From: Lepus europaeus
Lineage: Eukaryota > Chordata > Mammalia > Lagomorpha > Leporidae
Assembly: GCF_033115175.1 (NCBI RefSeq)
Contig: NC_084842.1
Coordinates: 33,129,549-33,193,548 of the forward strand
DNA length: 64,000 nt
Direction: 5' to 3'
Numbering within the stretch: the first letter of the stretch is position 1; each line of letters starts with the position of its first letter. The notes beneath the pieces are model-generated. The model did no database searches. It had not been told where the DNA came from and saw nothing but the letters and a program-made list of their open reading frames with translations. The position numbers and the translations under genes are program-made. Shown here one piece after another: positions 45,811 through 58,948 of the stretch.

Positions 45811-47184
45811 TGACCAAAACAACTAATGCTTATTTTAATAGCTTATTTCAATATGTTCTATATTCTTCATTTCTACATGTAGAAATTTCTTTATGTAGAA
45901 ATATATAAAATTTTTAAAAACTACAAACAATTCTTTGCTTGATTTTAGCATTTTCCTTTCTTCTCACTGTTATTTCAATATAGTTACATGTTTTTATGAA
46001 AATGAAAAATATTTTTCCATGTTATTAAATATTTTAATCCTTTCAAAAATTATATTTTAAGCACTGCAAAATATACCATCATCAAAACAGGTCAAATACG
46101 TTTACTCATACATCATAATTACAAATTATAAAATTTATAAGCTTTTTGATGAGAAAAATTATAAATACATGTGACATTAATCCTGCTTATTAAATTGGTA
46201 CAGATCTTGAGAAATGAGATCATAAGAGAAAGAATACAAGCAAATTTGGAGATCTTGATATGCATGTGATGGGGCAGACAACCTACTTTCCAAAAAGAAT
46301 ACATTCCTGCCAGTAGTACATGAAAGATCCCATTTTCTAGGCATCTCTTACAAATATGTCTACATTTTTATATTATTAACTGAATAATTATTTTATATTG
46401 GTTATGCTTTGATTTTTAATATACAAAGATAAATATATAGGAGTTTAGTCACTTTATATGTAGTAGTAATTCTCAATAAGCTAATTATGACTACATGTAT
46501 ACATGGTTATTATTAATATTTTTAAAAATCTTGATCTTTAGAACTGTGCTTTTCAAAATAAGGAACCTATAAAAGTAGTAATTTCCCCAGTACTTGAGAT
46601 TTTTTAACGTGTTTATCATGACTGTCCAGGACTCCATTAAAAAAAGAATATATAGCTGGGGTAAAAATGAAGCTATGAAATATCAAAATTATGTTATTCC
46701 TTATCTCATATGTAATTTTTCATTATGCTACATATTGTGACTATATAATGCTGAACTTCATTTAGATTTCAGCATATTTCTACATTTTTGTTATCCTTCA
46801 TCATAACTTACAATGAGACAAGATTTGAAGCTGTTTATTTTTAAGTGCAAAATGAATTTTAAATAATTACAATCCAAAACCCCAGCATTAACCTCTATGA
46901 TCAACCAGAAACCAATAATAATTCCAACTAAGATTACAAACTCCCAACAGATTCAGAAATGGTATCAAGAATGTTTGATGTCAAAATGCAGACAAAGCCA
47001 GCATTTGCTAAAACTGAGAAAATCATTAAAAATGTGCTTCTGTTTGCTATTATAGACATGGACAATTTTAATTTACTTTGAAGAGGTTCTTAAGTACATT
47101 GCAGGATTCTTGAGTTCTGTAGTACTATAAATCTCTGAAACAATATTTGAGATTCTATAAAGCATATATACAATAAGTTTTTAC
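45811..47184. other. Unassigned AT-rich, SINE-free sequence
   Basis: Likely intronic relative to the minus-strand exons on either side. Confidence 0.35.
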
Positions 47185-47389
47185 CTCATTCTCCTGAGGG
47201 TAATCAAATTTAGCATCTATCAGAGACAAACTGTAGTTTCCATGGGTGAAAATATCAAAGATGTATTTCTTGTCCACCTGAAATCTAACACAAATCCTGT
47301 TTGATTGTGGAACTCTATCATCAGGAACACAGACATCCAAAATCATAGGAGAGTGACAGAGAACACACACCAGCTCAAATCCACTTCAA
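47185..47389 (-). CDS. Probable coding exon with an apparent frameshift, unrecognised gene
   Basis: On the minus strand the 3' end is a clear donor (GAGAATGAG|GTAAAAAC). Upstream of it, 62 codons are open from about 47370, with coding-like content (LDVCVPDDRVPQ, RICVRFQVDKKY, FDYPQENE), ending in phase 0. The best acceptor, CACTTTCAG at 47390-47398, puts the start of the exon in another frame that reads VEVDLSWCVFSVTLL before a TGA near 47345. The two frames differ by one base at about 47347, so a single-base loss would explain the pattern. Alternatives are a weak AG at 47384 with no frameshift, or coincidence. The exon would join the 30084 exon in phase. Family not recognised. Confidence 0.5.
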
Positions 47390-47469
47390 CTGAAAGTGAC
47401 ATGTTATGTCTACTCATAGTTCATTAATCCAAACGGGATGCAGATTAGGGAATGGTAAGTAGAAATGAA

Positions 47470-47752
47470 CTCCAGCATTAGGTGCAGCAACTGAAGATCT
47501 GATACTGAAGTACCTGGGTTCAAGTTCCAGTTCTACTACCAATTCCAGATTCTTATTGGGGCACACCCTGGGAGGCAGCAGGTGATGGCCCAGGTGGTTG
47601 GGTCCCTGTTACTCACGTAGGAGACCCAAACTGAGCTCTAAGCACTGGCTTTTGTCTGGCGTAGCCCAGTTGTTGTGGTCATTAGGGAGTTAAGTGACAG
47701 GTAGACAACCTTTTTCTGTTTGTCTCTATCTCCATCTTTCAAATTAGAGAAA
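47470..47752 (+). mobile_element. CSINE, old copy
   Basis: GATGGCCCAGGTGGTTGGGT and TGTGGTCATTAGGGAGTTAA mark the body. The head is diverged. It lies next to the exon. Confidence 0.8.
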
Positions 47753-47894
47753 GTTAAGAAGTAAAAAGGAACATTGGTGAGCACTACTTGTTTCTGCCAT
47801 TTAACCTAAACTAAACGATATGCAATTTAAAAATCCATTATACATAGAAGAGTTAACAGAAGTCAGATATCTGCCATAAAATGTTTCCTGAATG

Positions 47895-48218
47895 GTCGGC
47901 GTCGTGGCTTAACAGGCTAATCCTCCACCTGTGGCGCCGGCACACCGGGTTCTAGTCCCAGTCGGGGTGCCGGATTCTATCCCGGTTGCCCCTCTTCCAG
48001 GCCAGCTCTCTGCTATGGCTTGGGAAGGCAGTGGAGGATGGCCCAAGTCCTTGGGCCCTGCACCCGCATGGGAGACCAGGAGAAGCACCTGGCTCCTGGC
48101 TTCGGATCAGTACAACGCGCTGGCTGCAGCGGCCATTGGAGGGTGAACCAACAGCAAAAAGGAAGACCCATCTCTCTGTCTCTCTCACTATCCATTCTGC
48201 CTGTCAAAAAAAAAAAAA
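47895..48218 (+). mobile_element. CSINE, full length, young
   Basis: The target duplication GTTTCCTGAATG lies at 47883-47894 and 48219-48230. Confidence 0.97.
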
Positions 48219-48254
48219 GTTTCCTGAATGAGTCCTCAACCTCGTATTAGACAC

Positions 48255-48730
48255 TGTTGGAAAACATAAGTTTAAAACACAAATTCTATTCACAAAAGTC
48301 CTGATATTTACCATCTAGATAAGGAGTTAACATAAAATATATCAAGAATTTAAAAATTTTGGTGGCACAGAAACTAAAACGTAATATTAAAGAGAGAGCT
48401 CATGAATAATTAGAATGGGCTTCATAAGGAAGGCAGGTGTGAGTTTTTCCCTAAAGGACGGGGGGGGGGGGGATGGGATTTATAAAGGAGTAGGGGAAAA
48501 GAAAGCAGATTAGAAGCAATATGATGGGCTTTGGGGAGAGTGAACATGAGAATGAGCATGACAGATTCAGAGAACTTTAAGGAAATGGACATAATTAGAG
48601 TACAGAGTACATTTTGAGAAATCATGGTAAAGAAGATTTAAAAAGGTAGAACAGAGAATCCTATAAACTACACAGAGGAACTTAGAATTGATAGAGTAGA
48701 AAGCTGGGAAACGTTTAGAGTTCTTTTAAC
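48255..48730 (-). mobile_element. L2-like LINE 3' fragment
   Basis: Diverged antisense L2 order with GGGCTTCATAAGGAAGGC and GGAAACGTTTAGAGTTC. It contains a run of 13 G (48460-48472). Confidence 0.45.
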
Positions 48731-49537
48731 AAAATGCTGAGATCTATTTATGTAAGAATTATATTTCACCTATTTCCATGAGGATGCAAAATGGCAAACA
48801 TTGTAAAATACAACAGAAAATTAGGCATTGAGGAATAAAACCTACCAATGTTGTCTGATGAATTTAATGAACTTAATGAATTGAATGAAACAGAAGGAAG
48901 AGATAATGGGCTACACACTACTTGAGACAACAGCTGGGCAGTGATTGCTTGTCTGTGGCATAAGTTTCACTCTGCATTTCCTTACTTAAAACAAAAAGGG
49001 AAATAGATTAGGTTAAATATTTTTTAGTGGTTGGATCAAAAGAAAATGGCTGTCACTCATAATGAGTCAGGGTAAGGGCGAAGTGAGAGGAAGATTCAAC
49101 TGGCATTTCTCTGCAAGGTGAGTTGGAAAGACTGACAGGGGAAGCCAGGAGGAGAAAGCTCTGTGAAGTCTACCACTTCATTCAGAGCAATGCACATCCA
49201 AACCACCAAAAGGGTGGTGTGGAAACAACCAGTGCTAGACACTGCCCTTTGTGGGTGTATTGTGAATATTTAGGAATCCACAAATATTCTCTGGGAGATG
49301 TTACAAGAGGCAGTTGAAGGTGTTCTAGAATCTTCACAAAGAAAACAAGCCATCACTGAATCTGAAACCTAGACCCATTTACTGAGTGTACTGACACTGC
49401 CACAAATGCAGTTTCCTTTCTTTTAACTCATGCCTTCTGCGTCTGCCAAGGGACAAAACACCAGAGCTGCTAAAGCTTCAATTATGCTAACACTGATCAT
49501 CCAGACAAAATAAAAAGATAGCTTCCATGAATAATTT
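48731..49537. other. Unassigned sequence
   Basis: The frame at 49123-49317 has no splice or domain support. Confidence 0.35.
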
Positions 49538-49547
49538 AACTTACCAC

Positions 49548-49887
49548 TGGGTCAGCATTGTGACACAGAGGTTAAGCCATCACCTGGGATGTCAGCATCC
49601 CATAAGTGTGCTGGTTAATGTCCCAGCTGCTCCACTTCCAATCCGGCTCCCTGCTAATGGCCTGGGAAAGCAGTAAAAGATGGACAATGTGCTTGGGCCC
49701 CTGTACCCACTTGGGAGACCCTGAAAAAACTCCTGGCTCCTGGTTTTGGCCTGGCCCAGCCCTGGGCACTGTGGTCATTTGCAAGGCAAATCAGCAGATG
49801 GAAGATCTCTATCTATCAATCTATCTCTCCCTCTCTCTTTCTTTCTGTAACTCTGCCTTTTAAATAAATAAATATTTTAAAAAAAAA
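49548..49887 (+). mobile_element. CSINE, full length
   Basis: Head GGGTCAGCATTGTGACACAG and body AATGTGCTTGGGCCCCTG. The target duplication AACTTACCA lies at 49538-49546 and 49888-49896. Confidence 0.94.
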
Positions 49888-49896
49888 AACTTACCA

Positions 49897-51074
<1,178 letters not shown>

Positions 51075-51086
51075 CACTTGTGTTTA

Positions 51087-51416
51087 CTTTTTTTTTTTTT
51101 AACAGGCAGAGTGGACAGTGAGAGAGAGAGAGACAGAGAGAAAGGTCTTCCTTTTGCCATTGGTTCACCCAACAATGGCTGCCGCGGCTGGCACATCACA
51201 CTGATCTGAAGCCAGGAACCAGGTGCTTCTCCTGGTCTCCCATGCGGGTGCAGGGCCCAAGGACTTGGGCCATCCTCCACTGCACTCCCGGGCCATAGCA
51301 GAGAGCTGGCCTGGAAGAGGGGCAACCGGGACAGAATCCGGCACCCCGACCAGGACTAGAACCTGGTATGCCAGCGCCGCAGGTGGAGGATTAGCCTAGT
51401 GAGCTGCGGCGCCGGC
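51087..51416 (-). mobile_element. CSINE, full length, young (left arm of a head-to-head pair)
   Basis: Complemented T-tail, then AACAGGCAGAGTGGACAGTG through to GCGCCGGCC. The target duplication is CACTTGTGTTTA / CACTTGCGTTTA (51075-51086 and 51417-51428). Its head faces the CSINE at 51461. Confidence 0.97.
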
Positions 51417-51460
51417 CACTTGCGTTTATTTTTTACCTCTATTTTTTAAAGTAATATGAG

Positions 51461-51790
51461 GTCTGTGCCACAGCTCACTAGGCTAATCCTCCACCTGCGG
51501 CACCACCACCCTGGGTTCTAGTCCCAATTGGGGCGCCAGATTCTGTCCCGGTTGCTCCTCTTCCAGTCCAGCTCTCTGCTGTGGCCCAGGAGGGCAGTGG
51601 AGGATGGCCCAAGTCCTTGGGCCCTGCACCCACAAGGGAGACCAGGAGGAAGCACCTGGCTCCTGGCTTCGGATCCATGTAACAGGTGGACCGTGGCGGC
51701 CATTTGTGGGGTGAACCAACAGAAGGAAGACCTTTCTCTCTGTCTCTCTCTCACTGTCTAACTCTGCCTGTCAAAAAAAATAATAACAAT
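51461..51790 (+). mobile_element. CSINE, full length, young (right arm of a head-to-head pair)
   Basis: The target duplication is AAAGTAATATGAG / AAAGTAATTTGAG (51448-51460 and 51791-51803). Confidence 0.97.
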
Positions 51791-51803
51791 AAAGTAATTT
51801 GAG

Positions 51804-52291
51804 GTGGCTACACAGCTCATCCTCTACCCTTACAACTCAGATTTAAATAGTTTCTGCTTTCTCTTAAATATGAAATATCTAGGTTTTTTAAAATATAAAT
51901 AGAACATTTAAGTGTAACTTATTTAGTACTTTTATATAAGGAGAAAGAGTTTTTATGAAAGATTTAATATTTAAATTTAGATACTTTTAAGTCCTCAGAT
52001 CCTTGGTCTCTCTGTCCATAGGCTGTTAAAATAATCTTTGGTAGTTGAATCTAGCTCTATGTAAGTAAAAACCTACTTCTTATTCCTAAGCATCTCTGAT
52101 ATGTATAGTAAGTGATTGGTGGGTAATGACATCTTTGAGAACAACTGCCATTTATCCACAATTTTTTTTTTTAACGATCTCTAGTAAAATGTGAAATTGT
52201 CCTGGAAGTCTAATCAACTATACCAGGCCTTTCCTACACCTAGCTTCAGAATTTTCTGGCATTTATTATTTCTTTCAAGTTGAAAAATAAT
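51804..52291. other. Unassigned sequence
   Basis: Nothing recognised. Confidence 0.35.
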
Positions 52292-52303
52292 TGTAAGACA
52301 CTT

Positions 52304-52596
52304 CTTTTCAAAAGATTTATTTATTTAATTGAGAGGTAGAGTTACAAACAGAGAGACACAGAGAGATGTCTTCCATCGGCTAGCTCACTCCTCAAATGGC
52401 TGCAACAGCTGGAGCTTATTCTGGGTCTCTCATGCAAGTGCAGAGGCTCAAGCACTTGGGCCATATTTTACTGTTTTCTCAGGCCATAGCAGAGAGCTGG
52501 ATCAGAAGTGGAGCAGCCGGAACATGAATCAGCACTCATATGGGATGCCAGCATTGCAGGTGGAGGCTCAGCCCACAACACCACAGCGCCAAAGGC
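52304..52596 (-). mobile_element. CSINE, full length
   Basis: Complemented tail AGATTTATTTATTTAATTGA to the head end. The exact 12-bp target duplication TGTAAGACACTT lies at 52292-52303 and 52597-52608. Confidence 0.96.
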
Positions 52597-52954
52597 TGTA
52601 AGACACTTTGAAGTACCATTTTGGCCTGGGTTACATGACTGCTGGTAGCTACCTGTGTTTCAGAAGTTTCCCTACGGCCAGTTAAGAAACCAGTTTCACC
52701 AGAAAGAGTAATTCAGAAATTTGATTAACAGAACTATTCACTTGAGAGCTAGCAGGAAAAGGTAACAACTTCTTTAAATTATCCAAAAATTATGCATCAC
52801 TTTCCTTCAAGAATGACAGCGGATTCTAATCTCTCAACTTGTGCAGATTAACTTCCTGATTTATCTTAAAATTTGAAGCAAAATGGTGAAGATAACCACC
52901 TTGATTAAAGACCCCAGTGTTTTTCTCTCATGTTTGGCAGTTATACATACTCAC

Positions 52955-53060
52955 GTGAGGAAGTAAAATGAACTGGATTGTAAATTTGAAATAGAACCAA
53001 GAGATAATTTTGCACAGCAACTGTGTGTGCCAATTCCTAACAGTGCATGGTTCACTTAAA
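52955..53060 (-). CDS. Weak candidate coding exon
   Basis: On the minus strand a strong donor (CCTCAC|GTGAGTATG) follows an open frame ending FTIQFILLPH in phase 0. Possible acceptors are TTTGATTTTAAG at 53061 or CACTGTTAG at 53037. The phase is compatible with the candidate exon at 50401. There is no recognised domain and the acceptors are mediocre. Confidence 0.25.
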
Positions 53061-53402
53061 CTTAAAATCAAAAGCCACATGCACGCACACAGTATGCATA
53101 CTCCAATAGGAAACAAATGGCTGAAGGGATCAGTACTTTAGCTTTGTGTGCCTCAAGTGCAGTAAAGCTTTATCAATTTAGGATTTATACTACTTCACCC
53201 AGAACTAAGTAGAATCTATCCCTTCTGAAGACTTGGTAATATGATATAAATGAAATACATGGAGGGTCCATGGAAGTAATGACTATGCTACTTATACAAC
53301 AATCAACTCTGCAAAAGGAGACTTGTTCTACTCATTTGTGGACAACTAACATAGTCGTGAGTGTATACATAAATCATATATTGATTTAGAATTTATGAAA
53401 TG

Positions 53403-53683
53403 GGGCTGGCGCTATGGCATATGCCATCTGTGGTGTGGGAATCTCATATGGGCATCAGTTCAAATCTCGTCTGCTCCACTTCCAATCCAGCTCCCTGTTA
53501 ATACATCTGGGAAAGCAGCAGAGAATAGCCCAAGTCCTTGGGTCCCTCAGCCCATGCAGAAGACCTGGAAAGCTACCAGCTCCAGCCAATGTGGCCATTT
53601 GGTGAGTGAACCACCAGGTGGAAAATCTGTCTCTCCCTCTCTCTGACTTTCAAATAAATAAATAAATCATTTTTTTAAAAAAA
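53403..53683 (+). mobile_element. CSINE, slightly shortened
   Basis: Head GGCTGGCGCTATGGCATATG and tail CAAATAAATAAATAAATCA. The target duplication TTATGAAATG lies at 53393-53402 and 53684-53693. Confidence 0.94.
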
Positions 53684-53693
53684 TTATGAAATG

Positions 53694-56319
53694 TTTGATT
53701 TAAAAAGAAATACACTTGATTTTAGTAATTGGGAATAACAACTGGCTTGATCTGCCCTGGAATACAGAGGAAAGCAAATTTCAAAATCTGTTCAACCAAG
53801 AAAACACAAATGACCAATTAATTACAATAAATTTCACAACAGCAAATCATGACCTTCTCAGTGACTTCAACCACTCTTCATGATTTCTCATAATTAACTA
53901 AGTCAAAATTCTTCATTCATAAATACAATATTCTTCCTTGGAATAAATGTGATTATCTAAAAAATGGATCCTAGACTGTGGATATGTGAATTTATTAAAA
54001 ATATCCTGGCATGATTGGGACTGCTTTAAAAGAAAACGGACTAATCAATCCATTATAATACCTATAGGCCATGCCACATCAAGGCAGAGAGGCTTCACAG
54101 CTTTGAAAAGTTTACAAAATGACTTTCTACAATGAAAAAGAAAAGCATGAATTCAAAGAAATATGAAAGTTATAATCGAAAGCTATGTTTCCTTCCACTT
54201 AAATAATAAGATCTTACATTCATTTGAGAATCTTTAAACAATAGAGTAACACTGAGATTGTGTCCGGTTAAATTAAATATAGCAATGTGAGCTTTTTTTT
54301 TTAACTTTCCTTCTTTTTTTCTCATTTTTTGGTTGTTTCATGATTTCATCAGTTTTACTCATTTACTTAAAATAAAAGTTCTAGGAAATACAGACAACTG
54401 GTAAAAATGCACAAGAAAAAATCACTTAGCTAAATGTAGTTATGGATAATTTTTAAATAACTAAATAATTGTCAACAGAGGCAGTACAGAGTAATCAGGA
54501 ATATGCAGCTTGACATTTCTAAGTGCACATTGTCTATCTGACCTGCATAGTTCATAGTGAGACATCAGTGACAATCAAGTTAATAAGAATTTAGATGTAT
54601 TTGAACTACCTATTGTTGCTTTGATAACTTATGACAGCTTCTTTGTAAGCATCACAATTATAATTTTCTAAAAGTACACTGCTAGTTTCATTATGTAAGA
54701 ATTATGAACATAAATGGTCTTCTGCTAAAATATTATAAATAAGCAGGTATTTTATTCAAAAAGAAAACACAGGAAGAAAATATGGAGATACATGGTAAGA
54801 TTGTCAGTTACTAATTTATAAACTGATAAGTCCAAATGCTTTAACTTCATATCAGTCTTTCTAGGAATCCAAAATTATGTTAACTTCACTATATGATCTA
54901 GTAATGGCCAAAATAATATCATTTTTAATGTGAAATTTTTTGGAGGTCTTGAGTTATTGACATATAGCAGAGTAAATCTGTAATTAGCTTCAGAATTATC
55001 AAAATTTCCAACACGCCTCTAGTATCTCAGTGCTGTCAGAATGCCATAATAAATCAATAAATTCTAATTTTTTCAAACAGTTGTCCTGTTGAGACTAAAG
55101 TTTAATTGTCAACAACTAAGGTAAAGAAAATCCCTTCTAATAAGAGACAGTTTGCCAACACCCATGAAAAGAGTGACTCTCACTTCTGACATTCAGAAAA
55201 GAACTTATTGTAAAAAGTATTTTTCATTTATGTATTTATTCAACATGCTATAAGAGTTTACACATATATGTATATATAACAATGTACATATAACATTAAC
55301 TTGTGCCTAATATTGACATATATATGCATATAAATATATTACTGATGTATTTAGATTTTATACTCTTATTAGGTAGAGACTATACTATATTGACCGTAAG
55401 TATTGAATATGCATGTGATGAGAAGAGATGGCTGGGAATCATGACCTCAGATATTCAAATACATATCAGTATATCAAATATATTTTTACACCTATGTACT
55501 TCCCAAGGAATCCATTTTTCTACTACCTACAGTTTCATGAATTCTACTTCAACTTTGTGGAGTATACAGCATGCACAATATATAGAAACACATTTTTTAA
55601 ATTTTGTATTATAACCCTGCAGAAACAATGAAACCTGTCAATATTTTTCTAAGAACAGGTCTTACTGTATTTTAAATTTTAATACAACAGATATTTTTCA
55701 ACTAATCTCTGCTCTCTGCCAGCCCTTATTCTTATAATGTTCCTAATAAAATCTGGCATTTAGATGCAGATTGTACATTACACAAAAGATAACAGATGAG
55801 CTTATCAGCTGTTTTATGGTTGCAAGGGTAAATTTATTGATAAAATTATACAACATGAACTAACCTAACTTTTGTCAGTAACATCTGACTATATCAGTTT
55901 TCTGACTAACTACCTGTTTAACGTACAATGAAACAAATTATTTCAGTACATTAAAACAATGGGCATTGGTTAAAAGGCTCAGAAAATTTCTTTTCTACAA
56001 ACTTAGAAATGGTCTATTTTAATTTTAGTGTTTTAACTTCCAATATATTTTTCTTAGAACCTCTCCTTTAATAAGGTTTGCATCAAAATGTACTTATTGT
56101 GCCATCTTCAGGACATTTTTAGAAAACAGTTACATGGAGTAAGTTACAATTTACTATTCTTGGTGGTTTTAAAAAATTATTAGGAAGATTTATTTGTGTA
56201 TATTTATTTTAAATTATAAAATATATTGGCTAAAATTCTGTACAGCAAAATAATTCAAACTTATCAAAAATAGACATCAAAAATATAAGTAAAAACACAC
56301 ACATACATACTTATACTTC
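53694..56319. other. Unassigned, SINE-free AT-rich stretch
   Basis: About 2.6 kb with no named repeat. TA-rich blocks occur near 55255-55345. Frames of 60-103 codons at 55303-55631 are AT-rich and unsupported. Confidence 0.35.
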
Positions 56320-56535
56320 AAAAGTACTTTATAGTTTCCAATGTACTTATATAATATTTATTTAGTATTTATATCATTCCCATGAGTGGTTATAGCAAAA
56401 ACTAATAAAGCCTTTTCAAATGAAGAGACTCAGATCTAAAGACATGTTTGTCTATAGTTTCAAAGTTATTGAACCATACAGCCAAGATTGAAGCCCAAAT
56501 CATTGTACTTGAAGTAAAAAATTATTTCCACTATC
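56320..56535 (-). mobile_element. MIR SINE
   Basis: Antisense MIR order, ending in ACCATACAGCCAAGATTGAA and CCCAAATCATTGTACTT. Confidence 0.7.
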
Positions 56536-56629
56536 ATAGTGATTTATATTATCTTTACAATCAATACAGATAATTATATGTAATTCTTAATTATTCTTGT
56601 TCAATAAATTTCTTAAAATAAATGTACTG

Positions 56630-56948
56630 AGGGGACAGCATTATGGTTTAGCAGATAAAACAGCTGCCTGCAATGCCAGCATCCCATATGAACACTGGTT
56701 TAAGTTCTAGATTCTCTACCTCTGATCCAGCTCCCTGCTAATATGCTTAGGAAGGCAGAAGATGTCCAAGCACTTGGGCCCCTGCCACTCACATGGGAGA
56801 ACCAGATAGTTTCTGGCTTCTGACTTTGGCCTGACCCAGCCCTGTCTGTTGCAAACATTTAGGGAGAGAACCAGTGGATGGAAGATATCTCTGTCACTAT
56901 ATCCCACTTTCTCTGTTTCTCTCCTTCTTTCTCTCTGTCATTCAAAAA
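56630..56948 (+). mobile_element. CSINE, old copy
   Basis: GGGGACAGCATTATGGTTTA head, CCAAGCACTTGGGCCCCTG body, and a CT-rich end. Confidence 0.88.
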
Positions 56949-56960
56949 AATGTATGTATA

Positions 56961-57226
56961 GGGGCCAGCGTTTGGTGCAGTGGGTTAATCCTCTGCCTGC
57001 GGCACCGGCATCCCATATGGGCACTGGTTCTAGTCCCAGCTGCTCCATTTCCCATCAAGCTTTCTTGCTATGGTCTGGGAAAATAGTGAAAGATAGTTCA
57101 AGTCCTTGGGCCCCTACACCACATGGGAGACCTGGAAGAAGCTCCTGGCTCCTGGCTTCGGATTGGCTCAGCTTTGCCGTTGCAGCCATTTGGGGAGTGA
57201 ACCAGCAGATGGAAGGCCTTTCTCTC
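56961..57226 (+). mobile_element. CSINE interrupted by a younger CSINE
   Basis: Complete head and body up to GGAAGGCCTTTCTCTC. Its CT-rich tail and AAATAAATAAATAG terminus reappear at 57572-57650 after the insertion. Confidence 0.9.
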
Positions 57227-57548
57227 CTGGTGCCGGTGCAGTGGCTCACTTGGTTAATCCTCCGCCTGTGGTGCCGGCATCCCATATGGGTGCCAGGTTC
57301 TAGTCATGGCTGCTCCTCTTCCAGTCCAGCTCTCTGCTGTGGCCAAGGAGGGCAGTGGAGGATGGCCCAAGTCCTTGGGCCCCTGTACCCACATGGGAGA
57401 CCAGGAGGAGGCACCTGGCTCCTGGCTTCGGATCAGCGTAGTGCGTTGGCTTTAGTGGCCATTTTCGGGGGGTGAACCAACGGAAAGAAGACCTTTCTGT
57501 CTCTCCCTCTCTCACTGTCTAACTCTATCTGTCAAAAAAAAAAACCTG
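57227..57548 (+). mobile_element. CSINE nested in the preceding CSINE
   Basis: Head GGTGCCGGTGCAGTGGCTC to an A-tail at about 57548. It lies within the pyrimidine tract of the older element. Confidence 0.92.
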
Positions 57549-57650
57549 ACTAGAGGCAGAAAAAAATTTAGAAAAAAAAACAAGAACTTTCTGCCTCTGC
57601 CTCTCATTGTCTGTAATTCTCTCTTTCAAATAAATAAATAGAATCTTTTT

Positions 57651-58217
57651 AAAATATGTGTAATGAAATTTGGATAACTCCTAGATATGGTGATCATATA
57701 TCAGAGAACTAGATATTTATACATATAGCTCAATTCTCTCAACATTTCTGAACTTATTAACTAAGAAATTCATAATGAAACAAAGATATTATCTGATCAA
57801 CAGAAAATTAAAGAATTACACAAATCAGTTCACACACCAATATAATACAAAAAATAAAACTGTTCATTTGATAAAACCAGAATATACAAAGACAATGTTG
57901 CTGTTTCTATGCCTGCCTTCATGTTATCCTAATGAGAAGAAGTTTCGTTTAGGGTAACAATCTCTCTTGCTTTGCCTGAGACCACAGTAATTGCTGATAG
58001 AACAATATTTCACATTCAAATGTATACCAGCATGGACAATACATAACAGATCACCTGAGATTGGTATATGAAGTAGAATGGCACTCCTGACCCAGTGGTT
58101 CAAAGGTAAACATGAAACATAAGTGTGAGAATCACAATGAAAGTTTTCATTTCCTTAGAAATAGCTCATTTTACCTGCATCAAGAAAACACATGAGACTT
58201 ACATTCAGAACACACAG
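57651..58217. other. Unassigned sequence
   Basis: No repeat recognised; the frame at 57775-57957 is unsupported. Confidence 0.35.
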
Positions 58218-58520
58218 GTTCAGCAGCCTGCACTGCGGCACAGAAGGTTAAGCTGATGCTTGCAAGGCCAGCATCCTATATGGGTGCCAGCATGGTTTCT
58301 CCAGTTTGACCCATCTCCCCACTATTATGCCTGGGAAAGCAGCCCTGGATGGTCCAAGTGATTGGACCCTTGCCACCCCCGTGGAGACCCAAAGGAAGTT
58401 CCTGGCTCTGGTTTTGGCCTGTTGCAGCCATTTGGAGAGTGAATCAGCAGATGGAAGATCTGTCTTTCTCTCTTTCTGTAACTCTGTCTTTCAAATAAAC
58501 AAATACATCTTTAAAAAAAA
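58218..58520 (+). mobile_element. CSINE, older copy
   Basis: CAGCCTGCACTGCGGCACAG head and GGCCTGTTGCAGCCATTTGG body, ending AAATAAACAAATACATC. Confidence 0.88.
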
Positions 58521-58522
58521 TA

Positions 58523-58640
58523 ATACATAGGTTTGAATTCTAGCTTTGTCTTTCACCAAGCCGGTAAAATGTACCTGAAAGTCTAAGCCTATATTTCTCT
58601 TTATGAGGATAATAATCTTTCCTTCTCCAAATTTTGTTAA
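58523..58640 (+). mobile_element. MIR SINE fragment
   Basis: TAGGTTTGAATTCTAGCTTT and GAGGATAATAATCTTTCC in MIR sense order. Confidence 0.7.
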
Positions 58641-58938
58641 CTACCAAATAAAATAACCAGTGAAATCAACTAGAACTATGTCCAGTAGCCAACACCTTAT
58701 ATAAACAAGTATTATGAATATTCATTATAAATATTAATCAAGTTCAGAGAGATGGTCTAGACATAAATGATAACGAAAAAGTACTCTTACTGAGTGAACT
58801 TTAAGTGACAAGGAAAGCATTACCTGTCAAGAAGAGATGTTTTCCTATGTCTTAATGAAATTCATCCACTTTTTAAGATCAACAATTCTTAAGAATAAAC
58901 AGGCTACGTCTTTCCCTAATGTGAAAGAGTGCTCAAAA
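58641..58938. other. Unassigned sequence
   Basis: Nothing recognised. Confidence 0.35.
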
Positions 58939-58948
58939 GCCAACTGGA

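Noticed and set aside
49123..49317. 64-codon frame with a basic N-terminus
   Set aside because: Unique sequence, but no acceptor or donor in phase and no recognisable domain.
56849..57475. 208-codon frame, the second longest in the window
   Set aside because: It spans the tail of one CSINE and the bodies of two others. Translation of SINE consensus, not a gene.
58085..58120. Minus-strand micro-exon with a GGGTCAG acceptor and CTCAG|GTGATC donor
   Set aside because: Only about 32 bases, with no unique open frame and no phase argument.
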